This document shows, one piece after another, positions 49,536 to 60,923 of a stretch of DNA of 64,000 nucleotides (within the stretch, counting starts at the first letter, position 1; every line of letters starts with the position of its first letter). The notes under the pieces are model-generated. The model did not search any database. It saw only the letters and a program-made list of their open reading frames with translations, and was not told the origin of the DNA. The stretch covers positions 80,281,135-80,345,134 of the forward strand of contig CM035166.1 in the NCBI GenBank assembly GCA_020205615.1. The letters run 5' to 3'. The stretch comes from Panax quinquefolius. Lineage: Eukaryota > Streptophyta > Magnoliopsida > Apiales > Araliaceae. The position numbers were made by a program, and so were the translations under genes.

Positions 49536-52500
49536 TGTGACGCCCCCAAATCAGGGTCTCTTTCAACCGACATATATGGTACTCCACGGTGCTTTATAGT
49601 TCACACAAACATTCAATTGAAATGCCTCAAAAGAACGAATATGTCTTATATATATATTCCAAAACAATACTACCATTCCCCAGGTTCTTTATAACCGTTA
49701 CATTTGTTCTTGTCATAATATCAAATATTATCATTACAAATCTATACTATTACATAGGCAATCTACACGTTCACTTTAGCCTTCTCTTTATCCTTGTAGA
49801 ATCCTTCTTCTCCCATTCGGTCTAAGCTTGCATTCATATGGTTCAAGCAAGAGTGAGCATAACAAAGCTCGATAGTACAACAATTTAATTTTTAAAAGCA
49901 TGCTTGAAACATAGGAATCGTATATCTTCAATAAGCGGATGATAGTTACGAAGTACTATCAATAATTCAAAATAGCTTTCCTTTTCCTTCAAAACGTTTT
50001 GCAATAACAATATTTCAGTCAATCATCAATTCTAGTTCAAGACGTGAGCGTCTTATAGTTTCTTTAAAAAGGACAACCCGACACGAAGTCAGTAAGTCAA
50101 GATATCTTACGAGCACTTCTGGGTGATCGACTTATAGTACTCTATGTTGATCAACACTACATCCATTAAGCGTGTATACGTTTAAGTTGTGGCGACCTCA
50201 CGTGCCCAATCGAATACTCGATGAAAATACATTTGTTTATACATATTCAGGCTTACCTTTAATCCGTACCAATTAGTTGGCGTAGGATAGCGTTAGCAAT
50301 TCTATATTGAAAGACTTGTAAACAGTTCAATCAATCTATTACGATTCGTCTAGCCGAGCTAAAACTGGCATTGACTCTTTCTTTAAAACCATACATGCAT
50401 CTCATAACTTGAATCATTTGAAAACCTGGCTATCACGAAGGTTAGAAAAGCGTTTAAGAAAAACTTGCCTTCAGCGTCTGCTACAGTACAATTATGTTTC
50501 CTTTGAGTCTTTACAGTCTCTACAATACATAATCACATAACATACCACATTAGGTCATGAATGAACATACATAGTTCCTAAAGAATCTTACCCTACTTCT
50601 CAATCTAATCCCGTATTAGATTTGTTATTATAGGTTCCGACTTTCTGTCATTCTTTTACATCATTCTTACCAACTTCATTCTCTTATACTTAAGTGAAAT
50701 TATTTCATTAATACAACTCGGTTCGAGTTAATTATCCTTCCTCATGGCTTACTAAATTCCGTACGTTATTAATCGAAACTCGATCGTCATTGGTGAAGTA
50801 TTAACATTGAATATCCTTTGCGTTCATCTTCAATTGACTTTCTTTTAACCCTAAGTGATCATACTTGGGGTTCAATTATAACTTAATAATGTTTGATTAA
50901 GTTCTTTAACTCATTGTTAATAATTCCCATTCATGTTCCACTTGTAAACATTCTTCATTGTCTATGTTTTAAAAATTTGCATCTTGGCGCCGATATTCCT
51001 TTGTTAAGCTTACTGCGCTGGCGTCGCTTATTAGGGCTTGGAGGCCAGGACTCGTGCCTGCGGCATGAGTCCCTTCATTAACTATCGCGCCTTGCGGCAG
51101 CGAGCTTCACGGTTGTCTAAAGCTCACTTTGGCGATGCTGGCCCCGGTCATTTAAGCTTGAGTCGTCGCTGGCAGCGGCTCGGACTCGAGAGCCACGAAT
51201 AGTTTTGCCGATTTTCAACTTTGCGAGATTCCGGGACTCATAACTTTCTTCGTTATAAGTCCGAATTGGCTCATTCAAGAGCCTACGGTTCACAAATTAT
51301 GTACTCTATCGTTCATGCAAGAATTTTATCTATTCGACTTTGTTTGCTAAAATTTCACCTATTAGTCCATTTTTAACTTGAAAACGATAAACGTTAAGTG
51401 AGCGTTCAACGCTTCGTTTCTTCGTTCTAAGTAGGAATCCGGCCATTTTCGAGTCCGCAACTCTAAAATGACAAATATGACTTGTCTCCATTAAAAACCA
51501 ATGTTTCTAAGCTTAATATCAAAATTCGACTTCCATTCCGAGAATTTCACGAATTCGACGATCGTTGTCTAATCGTGTGAATTCCGCCGAAACTTCGTTA
51601 CTTGAGATTTTTAAACCATTTCACTTGGATTCAATCCATCCTACTAATATCTTGACATACATATTACAACATCTTATTTTTATGCAAAATCATTACATGT
51701 TCTTCATGAACTTATTTACCTATTAAAGTATAACATACTTAATTTTATTGCTTATGACTTATTAATGAGTTAAGTCCTTTAATCATTATTCTTACCTCTT
51801 TTTATCATACTAGTGCCATTAATGTAAACATGTTACAAGTTCTTACAATTTCTTATTAAGTTCCTACTAACTTCATCACCATTATCTCATGACAAGTTCT
51901 TACAAGATCTTCATAAGTTCATAACTTATATAAGTAGAAATGACTTATTCATGACTTATTACGGCTTAAGTCCATTAACCATTCATTCTTACCCTTCCTT
52001 AGCATGCTAGTTCTAATAATACCCCTTCTCTATCAATAAAAGAGAGAAAGAAACATGGTCGAAGATCACTTACTATTGAATAACACTTGGTAAATCTTTG
52101 TTCTTCTTTTCTTGCTTCTTGAATCTCAAAGACTAACTCTCTAGCTTTTGTAACTTTTCTCTCTAACCAATAAGCTATAAGTTGTTGGATGAAAATCTCA
52201 CAAAAGGAAGTATAATTTATATGTGCTTATTCTCTCTACCAAATAAGCTCTCCTCTTAAGTTGGATGAAAAACTAACAACCAACAAATGAATGCTTAAGC
52301 TCTCTATTATAGGACATCCTAGGTTAGGGGCATAAAGGTCATTAAGCCACTCCACCTCCTTACTATTCCAAGCTTAGCAACCAAGTAAACTTGCTCCCCA
52401 CATTTACTTGCTCACCACATAAGTTATCCATTGCTTAGCCCTTAAGTCTCTTGCTAATCATAACACTTGGTCACCACACTTACTTAATCATTAAGTATAC

Positions 52501-53415
52501 TTGCTCCACACAACACTTAGTCCTTAAGTTTACTTTGTCATCACTTATAAACACTTTGTGTGATCACCACACTAACTTAGCCTCTAAGTTTACTTGCTCC
52601 CTAATTTGGATCATCCATGGTTTGCCTCATGGGTTTAAACCAACTCTTAACCCATTGGATATTTACTTTGGGCCTTATTTTAATTATCTTACTTAATCAT
52701 TTGGGCTTCTAGCATAATTTTACTTTGGGCTTGTAATTAAACAAACATTGGGCTTACATTAATAAATTCACATTGGACTTAACCATTCAATACTTGGGCT
52801 CACATAATACTTAACAAATCCTACCAATTCTACAAATTCAATACATTGAGCTTAAAGCCTTATAACGTATAATCACGTATTCATCTCGTATTCCCCTCGT
52901 ATATTTATTCAATATATACGATATACCATCATTCATACGTACTCGTATAATACCTCGTATCATACTCGTATTCTCTACCTCGTACAATACCTACGTATTA
53001 TACAATCATCGCTTAATTCATTAATCACATTACATTTCCTTCTCGTAAATCATTTTCCTTAAACGTTAGGTTTTAAGTCCACAGGCAAAATATTACATTT
53101 TCCATAACTGAAATATTATTGGATATTCCATCTCACATCAATATTCTATCGTTACGTATTTCTCGGAAGTTCAAAAATAATTCCCGAGCAGAAATGCGTG
53201 AATAGTGTTTTTCAGAAAATTTCTCGGAAAGCTTTTATTTTCGTCTTGGAAATTCAAACACTTTAATTCTATCACGTAGCCAAAATCCTACGATGTTACG
53301 ACATTTTAGGTCGAGAAGCGACATTCGATTAGCTTGCTCCATAAATAATTAATTAAATTCATTTAATAAAAATAAAATTTTAATTCTCATAAATTCAATT
53401 TTCTCGGGCATTACA
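49536..53415 (-). mobile_element. Element C 3' LTR
   Basis: On the - strand it begins TGTAATGCCCGAG and ends GGGGGCGTCACA. It aligns throughout with 57044-60923. A GC-rich block at about 50980-51215 is much more diverged between the two copies than the rest. ORFs here (e.g. 49589-49825, 50893-51081, 52451-52696) are chance; their counterparts in the other LTR differ in length. Confidence 0.95.
52869..53005 (-). repeat. CGTAT/ATACG motif cluster in the U3 of element C
   Basis: About a dozen CTCGTAT, ACGTAT or ATACG motifs occur in about 135 bp, roughly 410-550 bp from the LTR start. The same cluster is present in the other LTR at about 60365-60505. Confidence 0.7.
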
Positions 53416-53428
53416 CTCTTCCCTCCTT
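53416..53428 (-). promoter_or_regulatory. Polypurine tract of element C
   Basis: AAGGAGGGAAGAG on the - strand, directly before the TGTAATGCCCGAG start of the 3' LTR. The same layout (AAGGGGGAGAGGA) precedes the LTR of element B at 63665-63677. Confidence 0.85.
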
Positions 53429-53469
53429 ATAAGGATTACATCCCCGAGAATCTCGCTAATAATACCTAC

Positions 53470-53580
53470 ACCACAGATGATAATTTTCCTTTATTTTAAT
53501 CCCGAGTTCCCATAATGCTTCTTCGACATTGGGTTTCTTCCATTTCACCTTCATCGAAGGTATTATCTTTCACACATGAC
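53470..53580 (-). pseudogene. Integrase C-terminal/chromodomain end relic of element C
   Basis: On the - strand, around 53500-53565, the sequence reads VKVKWKKPNVEEALWELGIK. This is a recognisable match to the end of the chromovirus integrase/chromodomain region, where the pattern is typically VKW...EEATWE. It lies just upstream of the polypurine tract, the correct place. The zinc-binding and catalytic core of integrase is not found between here and the RNase H relic, so it is deleted. Confidence 0.6.
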
Positions 53581-53859
53581 TTATCACTTCACGTTAACAA
53601 ATTGAGTTGGATGTTAAAACACTTAATAACACATTACGATATCTTCCTTTTATTAGCTCTTCTTTTAACGTTAAACTTATTTGGAACTCAAATTCCTCCC
53701 TCAAAATAAGACTATACTTAGTCTTCTACTTATCCTGCCTCATCTTCTTCATTTGCATACATTCCTCCTAACCTAGTTGTACTTCATTAACTCGTTTCAT
53801 TATCGTGCATTGGGTCTACGTTTTAAATAACAATTCTACCCCTTCATTCCGTAATTTAA

Positions 53860-54230
53860 CTCCTAACTCTGATCTTACCATTTTCGTTATTAACTCCTTC
53901 TGAGTTGCTAACATCGATAGCTTTTCCTTACCCTTCATACTTAACGCGTCGGTTTCTACGTCTACCTTCCTTGAATGATATAAGATATCATAGTCCTCCC
54001 CTACTACATATTCAACTTTTCTGTGTGAAGATATATTTTAGACTCTTAAAGTCCGTGTATATCTCTCACACTTCTCCCCGTATAAATACTATCTTGATTG
54101 TTACTTCAAAACTACTACTGCGCCAATTCTAGATCATAAGTAGGATAGACCTCCTCATAATCCTCTAATCGGGCGTGAGGCATACACAATGACATTGCCA
54201 TGCTATAAGAACCACGCAATCATGTCATCT
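53860..54230 (-). pseudogene. RNase H relic of element C
   Basis: In shifting frames on the - strand, in order: HGNVIVYASRPI (about 54190), YPTYDLELA (about 54140), SLKYIFTQK (about 54025) and DALSMKGKEKLSML with KELITK (53890-53960). These follow the usual Ty3/gypsy RNase H and post-RNase H linker order. Many stops and frameshifts are present. Confidence 0.75.
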
Positions 54231-54389
54231 ATCACGAACATCGAGATACACTACAAAATTCCCGTATCATCCGATAAAGATAATACAGGTGTCTTATTAA
54301 CAATCTTCAATAATCCTGTGACGCTAATGGTACCTTCAACCATAGTACCTCACAAGAATATCTATCAAATTGGCCACCGACCTGATTGG

Positions 54390-54710
54390 CGCCCCTTACG
54401 GAAAAACCTACTTCCGCACGTTAGTCAACCTAAATGATATAACCAGAAACTTGTCATAACCATAACGAATTCTTAACGTCATCTTAGGTACCTCCTCCTT
54501 CCTTACTTCCAACCGACTATACCCCATACATACATCTATCTTTATAAAAATTCTTTGCCCCTCTCAACTGACCAAATAGATCATCGATCATGGGCCATGG
54601 GTATTTATCCTTAACCACTATCTTACTCCTATTACGATAGTCGATAGGCAACCGTAACAACTCATCCTCTTCCTTAACACCAACCTAACTTGTGTCATAG
54701 TTCGACAATA
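54390..54710 (-). pseudogene. Reverse transcriptase relic of element C
   Basis: On the - strand LPIDYRNRSKIVVKDKYPWP and MIDDLFGQLRGAKNFYK (54550-54690) match RT motif 1-2 of chromoviruses (normally CIDYRQLNK...KYPLPRIDDLFDQL). RYGYDKFLVISFRLTN (about 54420-54475) matches RYGHYEFLVMPFGLTN. The segment with the first catalytic Asp (LDLRSGYHQ) between them is missing, and no intact YXDD box is found. RT is inactive. Confidence 0.8.
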
Positions 54711-55164
54711 ATAATATCGCGGTATTTTATTACCGTAAATTACTACCTTAGATTTTTTGAGAAAACTAAAGGTTCACACTTTTCTTATAACTATTTGTTA
54801 TAGCTCTATGGTTAATCAACCCATTCATACAGAGAATTTCTTCAAATTCTCTCAACATGAACAATACTTATCTACTGATACCTACTTACTTCGATTATCC
54901 ATGAAATAATTTTCATGAATACAATTTAACGAAAGTTGTTTCCTCTTCCTCTATTTTAATGTTTAAAGGTACTTATAACCCCTTTCCATACAGACTCCTA
55001 GATAAGTCTTTCCACCTGTCTTACACACCTTAATCCTACACTTAAGATCCCCTTATCCCACTCCAGTATTCCCGGAGTTAAAAATTTTTTGTCTTGGGCA
55101 TACTGCCGATGGCATTCTTTGCCTTGGTTCCTCCCTCTCTCTTGCTCTCATCTTTTCCCTCTTT

Positions 55165-56827
55165 GTGGTATTGAGTCTACAACTCACTATAACCATATGC
55201 TATAATCACCTTCTCCAGAATGATCCCATAGGAAACAATCTGGATCACCAAAATCCCACTATAGAGCTAGGGTTTCAGGCCCTGCTCAAACCTATAAGCC
55301 TTCCTCTCCTCCACTGCATACTTGATGTGAAACAAACCTTTCCAATTCATTTGAATTTGGTCGCGTACTGGGGAAATATCATATCCCCTTGCTTAAGTTC
55401 TAAGAATTCAATCTCTATCCTCCCTCACATATTTGTAGGGAACTAATTTTCAAAGAAAACCTTCTTGAATTGTTTCCACGTTACTGCATCTGTTCTAACA
55501 CCACCCTGGTGAGCCTCCCACCAAAAGTTGTCTTTACTCTTCCTTAGGTAAGTCACCAAAGAAAACTGTTGTGGCTCACCTACGTTTGTAATAACAAAAC
55601 GTCTTCTTTAATACTTTTACCCATGTGTGGGACTCTATTAGGTCTGTCGTTCCTTTGAACTCCGGTGGACCTACGCTTTTAAACCATTTATAGGTAATCG
55701 TTCTAGCTACCCTAGGTTCCGCAGGTATTCTACCCCCGGTTCGGTTAATGCAGCCGTTAATAAATTAACGAACTCTTGCATAGGGTTGTGTTGACCCCAT
55801 TAATTATCATTATGTGATTCTGCTTCCTGATTACATTATCTTTTCCTTAGCGGCATTTCCTGATTAAATAAATAAAATTTCATTATTATCTATTTACTTA
55901 CTTCGTTATTAATCGCCACATACCAAATCGCATTATAACAAATCATTTCCATGAAAACTTATTTATATTCATATGCTCTTTCATAGTTTAAAACTATTTA
56001 CAACTTGTTTTCATAGCCAAATGCTATTACATTTCTATCTCGCAATTGAACTTCACAAAAGTTGGGATTTACAAAAGACTACCCTTTAAAAGAGGGTTTT
56101 ACATCACTACCCACATATTTATAATTCTAGACTTCTAATAATGCATAATAGCATCCTCGTTCTTCTCATTCATTCGCATCATTGCTAAAGATCCCGACTA
56201 ATAGTATGATGGGTTTGTCCCGACTTATTGGAATAACAAGCAACCTTTAACTTGAAATCCTTATGTGCACTCTCATGGATGTAAGACATCCGCTATATCT
56301 TCCTATCCTTCTCCCCAGTTTCTCTGAAGCTTATCGGCCTCCTTCTTAAAATCCCTAGCCTTATTTATCATGAGCACCTTCTCATCATGCTCGACTCAAA
56401 ATCGCTTCTGCGAGACTCTTCGCTACATAAAGAGCACTAATCTCTTCATTCTGCTTTACAACCGCACACTTTCGATTTGCACATTCCATCAAGCTATTTG
56501 CCGATATCTGCCTTCCATTACATCTGGAGGTGATGACTCCAATGTAGGTACCACCGTAGTAACCAATGTTACCTCTCTTTCTTCCTCCATATCATTCATC
56601 ATACTAAGGTATGACGATATATCCATCTCTCCCTCAGAGTAGTCTTCCTCAAAAAAGTACTCCTCTGTCTCCGACTCCTCTAGAATCACTATTGGTACCT
56701 CCGCCGTTGGCATGGGTACAGGCTCTACTCGGTTCACAAGCTCTTCGCTCACCGCGTGTATATTTCTATACATCAAGCTATCGATCGACATCCTACAACA
56801 ACACATATGTTGATTAGTACATAACAC
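55165..56827 (-). pseudogene. Gag relic of element C
   Basis: It starts at or near 56827, with an acidic N-terminal part (56770-56489) including MPTAEVPIVILEESETEEYF. It continues in broken frames with ECANRKCAVVKQNEEISALY and RDFKKEADKLQRNWGEG (coiled-coil-like). The capsid core follows: QEFVNLLTAALTEP (about 55760), FKSVGPPEFKGTTDP (about 55660), KDNFWWEAHQGGVRTDAVTW (about 55500) and HIKYAVEERKAYRFEQGLKP (about 55300). This is the normal order of Ty3/gypsy Gag. No zinc knuckle (CCHC) was found. Frames are broken by several indels and stops. Confidence 0.8.
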
Positions 56828-57028
56828 AGAATCGTATTAGCACAAATCACATTTAATTTATTTAGGGTTACTTTCCATCTTTTAAATCTTTTGATACTGA
56901 GTTTCCTCAATACCTTATTGACTCATTCAACTTAAGTAAAGCTCAAGTTTTTTTTTTCCTTCGAACTTCTCTTCCTTAACGAGGTTATTAGCCTAAGGTT
57001 CTTCCCCCCTTAAGTTTTATAACCTAAT

Positions 57029-57041
57029 GCTTTGATACCAA
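57029..57041 (-). other. Primer-binding site of element C (initiator tRNA-Met type)
   Basis: On the - strand TTGGTATCAAAGC begins two bases inside the 5' LTR end. It is identical to the PBS of element A. Confidence 0.9.
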
Positions 57042-57043
57042 CT

Positions 57044-60000
57044 TGTGACGCCCCCAAATCCGGGTCTCTTTCAACCTGACATATGGTGCTCCACGGTGTT
57101 ACAGTTCACACAAACATTCAATTGAAATGCCTCAAAAGAACGAATATGTCTTATATATATTCCAAAACAATACTACCATTCCCCAGGTTCTTTATAACCG
57201 TTACATTTGTTCTTGTCATAATATCAAATATTATCATTACAAACCTATACTATTACATAGGCAATCTACACGTTCACTTTAGCCTTCTCTTTATCCTTGT
57301 AGAATCCTTCGGTCCATTCGGTCTAAGATGCATTCATATGGTTCAAGCAAGAGTGAGCATAACAAGCTCAGCAAGTACAACAATTTAATTTTTAAAAGCA
57401 TGCTTGAAACATAGGAATCGTATATCTTCAATAACTGGATGATAGTTACGAAGTACTATCAATAATTCAAAATAGCTTTCCTTTTCCTTCAAAACGTTTT
57501 GCAATAACAATATTCCGTAAATCATCAATTCTAGTTCAAGACGTGAACGTCTTATAGATTCTTTAAAAAGGACAACCCGACACGAAGTCCGTAAGTCCGG
57601 CATATCATACGAGCACTTCTAGGTGATCAGCCTATAGTACTCTATGTTGATCAACACTACATCCATTAAACGTGTGTACGTTTAAGTTGTGGCAGCCTCA
57701 CGTGCCCATCGAATACTCGATGAAAATACATTTGTTTATACATATTTAGGCTTACCTTGAATCCATACCAATTAGTTGGCGTAGGATAGCGTTAGCAATT
57801 CTATATTGAAAGACTTGTAAACAATTCAATCAATCTATTATGATTAGTCTAGACGAGCTAAAACTAGCATCGACTCTTTCTTTAAAACCATACATGCATC
57901 TCATAACTTGAATCATTTGAAAACCTGGCTAACACGAAGGTTAGACAAGCGTTTAAGAAAAACTTTCCTTCAGCGGTCTGTATAGTACAATTATGTTTCC
58001 TTTGAGTCTTTACAGTCTCTACAATACATAATCACATAACATACCACATTAGGTCATGAATGAACATACATAGTTCCTAAAGAATCTTACCCTACTTCTC
58101 AATCTAATCCCATATTAGATTCGTTATTATAGGTTCCGCTTTAAAATCATTCTTTTTACATCATTCTTACTTACTTCGTTCTCTTATACTTAAGTGAAAT
58201 TATTTCATTAATATAACTTTCGGTTCGAGTTAATTATCCTTCCTCATTTACTTACTAAATTCCGTTTACGTTATTATTCAAACTTCGATCGTCATTGGTG
58301 AAGTATTAACATTAAATATCCTTTGCGTTCATCTTCAATTAACTTTCTTTTAACCCTAAGTGATCATACTTGGGGTTCAATTATAACTTAATAATGTTTG
58401 ATTAAGTTCTTTAACTCATTGTTAACAATTCCCATTCATGTTACACATTTAAACATTCTTCATTGTCTATACATGTTTTAAAAAATTGGTATTTGTGATA
58501 CCAATATTCTTTTGTTAAGCCATTGCTGCGCCTTCCCCGATAGGGCTTGGAGGCCGGACTCGGTATTGGCCATGAGTCCCTTCATTAACTATCGCTTTAC
58601 TCACATGGCCCGAGCTTGTAGTGTCTAAAGCTCTCTTTAGCACTGCGGCGTCGGTCATTTAAGCTTGGAGTCGCGCCGCGGCGCGGACTCTGAGCCATAG
58701 ATAGTTTTGAGAAATTTTCAACTTTGCGAGATTCCCGGACTCGTAACTTCTTTGTTATAAGTCCGAATTGGCTCATTCAAGAGCCTACGGTTCACAAATT
58801 ACGTACTCTATGCGTTCATGCAAGAATTTTATCTATTCAACTTTGTTTGCAAAAATTTCACCTATTAGTCCATTTTTAACGAAAACGATAAACGTTCGTG
58901 AACGTTCAACGCTCGTTTCTTCGTTCTAAGTCGGAATCCGGCCATTTTCGAGTCTGCAACTCTAAAATGACAAATATGACTTGTCTCCATTAAAAACCAA
59001 TGTTTCCAAGCTCAATATCAAAATTCGACTTCCATTCCGAGAATTTCACGAATTCGACGATCGTCGTCTAATCGTGTGAATTCCGGCGAAACTTCGTTAC
59101 TTGAGATTTTTAAACCATTTCACTTGGATTCAATCCATCCTACTAATATCTTGACATACATATTACAACATCTTATTTTCATGTGAAATCATTACATGTT
59201 CTTCATGAACTTATTTACCTATTAAAGTATAACATACTTAATTTTATTGCTTATGACTTATTAATGAGTTAAGTCCTTTAATCATTATTCTTACCTCTTT
59301 TTATCATACTAGTGCCATTAATGTAAACATGTTACAAGTTCTTATAATTTCTTATTAAGTTCCTACTAACTTCATCACCATTATCTCATGACAAGTTCTT
59401 ACAAGATCTTCATAAGTTCATAACTTATATAAGTAGAAATGACTTATTCATGACTTATTACGGCTTAAGTCCATTAACCATTCATTCTTACCCTTCCTTA
59501 GCATGCTAGTTCTACCAATACCCCTTCTTTATCAATAAAAGAGAGAAAGAAACATGGTTGAAGATCACTTACTATTGAATAACACTTGGTAAATCTTTGT
59601 TCTTCTTTCTTTCTTCTTGAATCTCAAAGACTAACTCTCTAGCTTTTGTAACATTTTTCTCTCTAACCAATAAGCTATAATTTATTGGATGAAAATCTCA
59701 CAAAAGGAAGTATAACTTATATGTGCTTATTCTCTCTACCAAATAAGCTATCCTCTTAAGTTGGATGAAAAACTAACAACCAACAAATGAATGCTTAAGC
59801 TCTCTATTTATAGGACATCCTAGGTTAGGGCATAAGTGTCATTAAGCCACTCCACCTCCTTACTATTCCAAGCTTAGCAACCAAGTAAACTTGCTCCCCA
59901 CATTTACTTGCTCACCACATAAGTTATCCATTGCTTAGCCCTTAAGTCTCTTGCTAATCACAACACTTGGTCACCACACTTACTTAATCATTAAGTATAC

Positions 60001-60923
60001 TTGTTCCCCACAACACTTAGTCCTTAAGTTTACTTTGTCATCACTTATAAACACTTTGTGTGATCACCACACTAACTTAGCCTCTATGTTTACTTGCTCC
60101 CTAATTTGGATCACCCATGGTTTGCCTCATGGGTTTAAACCAACTCTTAACCAATTGGATATTTACTTTGGGCCTTAGCTTAATTAACTTACTTAATCAT
60201 TTGGGCTTCTAGCATAATTTTACTTTGGGCTTGTAATTAAACAAACATTGGGCTTACATTAATTAATTCACATTGGACTTAACCATTCAGTACTTGGGCT
60301 CATATAATACTTAACAAATCCTACCAATTCTACAAATTCAATACATTGAGCTTAAAGCCTTATAACGTATAATCAAGTATTCATCTCGTATTCCCCTCGT
60401 ATATTTATTCAACATATACGATATACCATCATTCATACGTGCTTCAGTATAATACCTCGTATCATACTCAGATTCTCTACCTCGTATAAATACCTACGTA
60501 TTATACAATCATCGCTAATTCATTAATCACATTACATTTCCTTCTCGTAAATCATTTTCCTTAAACGTTAGGTTTTAAGTCCACAGGAGAAATATTACAT
60601 TTTCCATAACTGAAATATTATTGGATATTCCATCTCACATCAATATTCTATCGTTACGTATTTCTCGGAAGTTCAAAAATAATTTCCTGAACAGAAATGT
60701 GTGAATAGTGTTTTTTTTAAAAATTTCTCAAAAAACTTTTATTTTCATCTTGGAAATTCAAACACTTTAATTCTATCATGTAGCCAAAATCCTCACGATG
60801 TTACGACATTTCTAGGTCGAGAAAACGACATTCGATTAGCTTGCTCCATAAATAATTAATTAAATTCATTTAATAAAAATAAAATTTTAATTCTCAAAAA
60901 TTCAATTTTCTCGGGGCGTTGCA
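57044..60923 (-). mobile_element. Element C 5' LTR
   Basis: On the - strand it begins TGCAACGCCCCGAG (the partner LTR has TGTAATGCCCGAG) and ends GGGGGCGTCACA next to the PBS. Equal in length (3880 bp) to its partner at 49536-53415. Frames such as 57083-57388 and 59951-60178 lie in the LTR and are not genes. Confidence 0.95.
59804..59812 (-). promoter_or_regulatory. Putative TATA box of element C 5' LTR
   Basis: TATAAATAG on the - strand, in the context GGATGTCCTATAAATAGAGA. In the 3' LTR the corresponding site near 52303 has lost one A (TATAATAG). Confidence 0.7.

Larger units (their letters stand above)
49536..60923 (-). mobile_element. Element C: 11.4-kb Tekay-like chromovirus with two 3880-bp LTRs
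   Basis: The element starts (on + coordinates) TGTGACGCCCCC and ends CTCGGGGCGTTGCA. The flanks TTTGT at 49531-49535 and 60924-60928 are a perfect target duplication. The LTRs are 49536-53415 and 57044-60923, equal in length and clearly homologous end to end. The internal region (53416-57043, 3628 bp) carries, on the - strand from right to left, PBS, gag, RT, RNase H and chromodomain relics and a polypurine tract. It is shorter than a complete gag-pol, mainly because the integrase core is missing. Multiple stops show it is not autonomous. Confidence 0.95.

Noticed and set aside
49589..57388. Similar frames at 49589-49825 and 57083-57388 taken as a duplicated gene
   Set aside because: They are the same position in the two LTRs of element C; similarity reflects the LTR pair and not a gene family.
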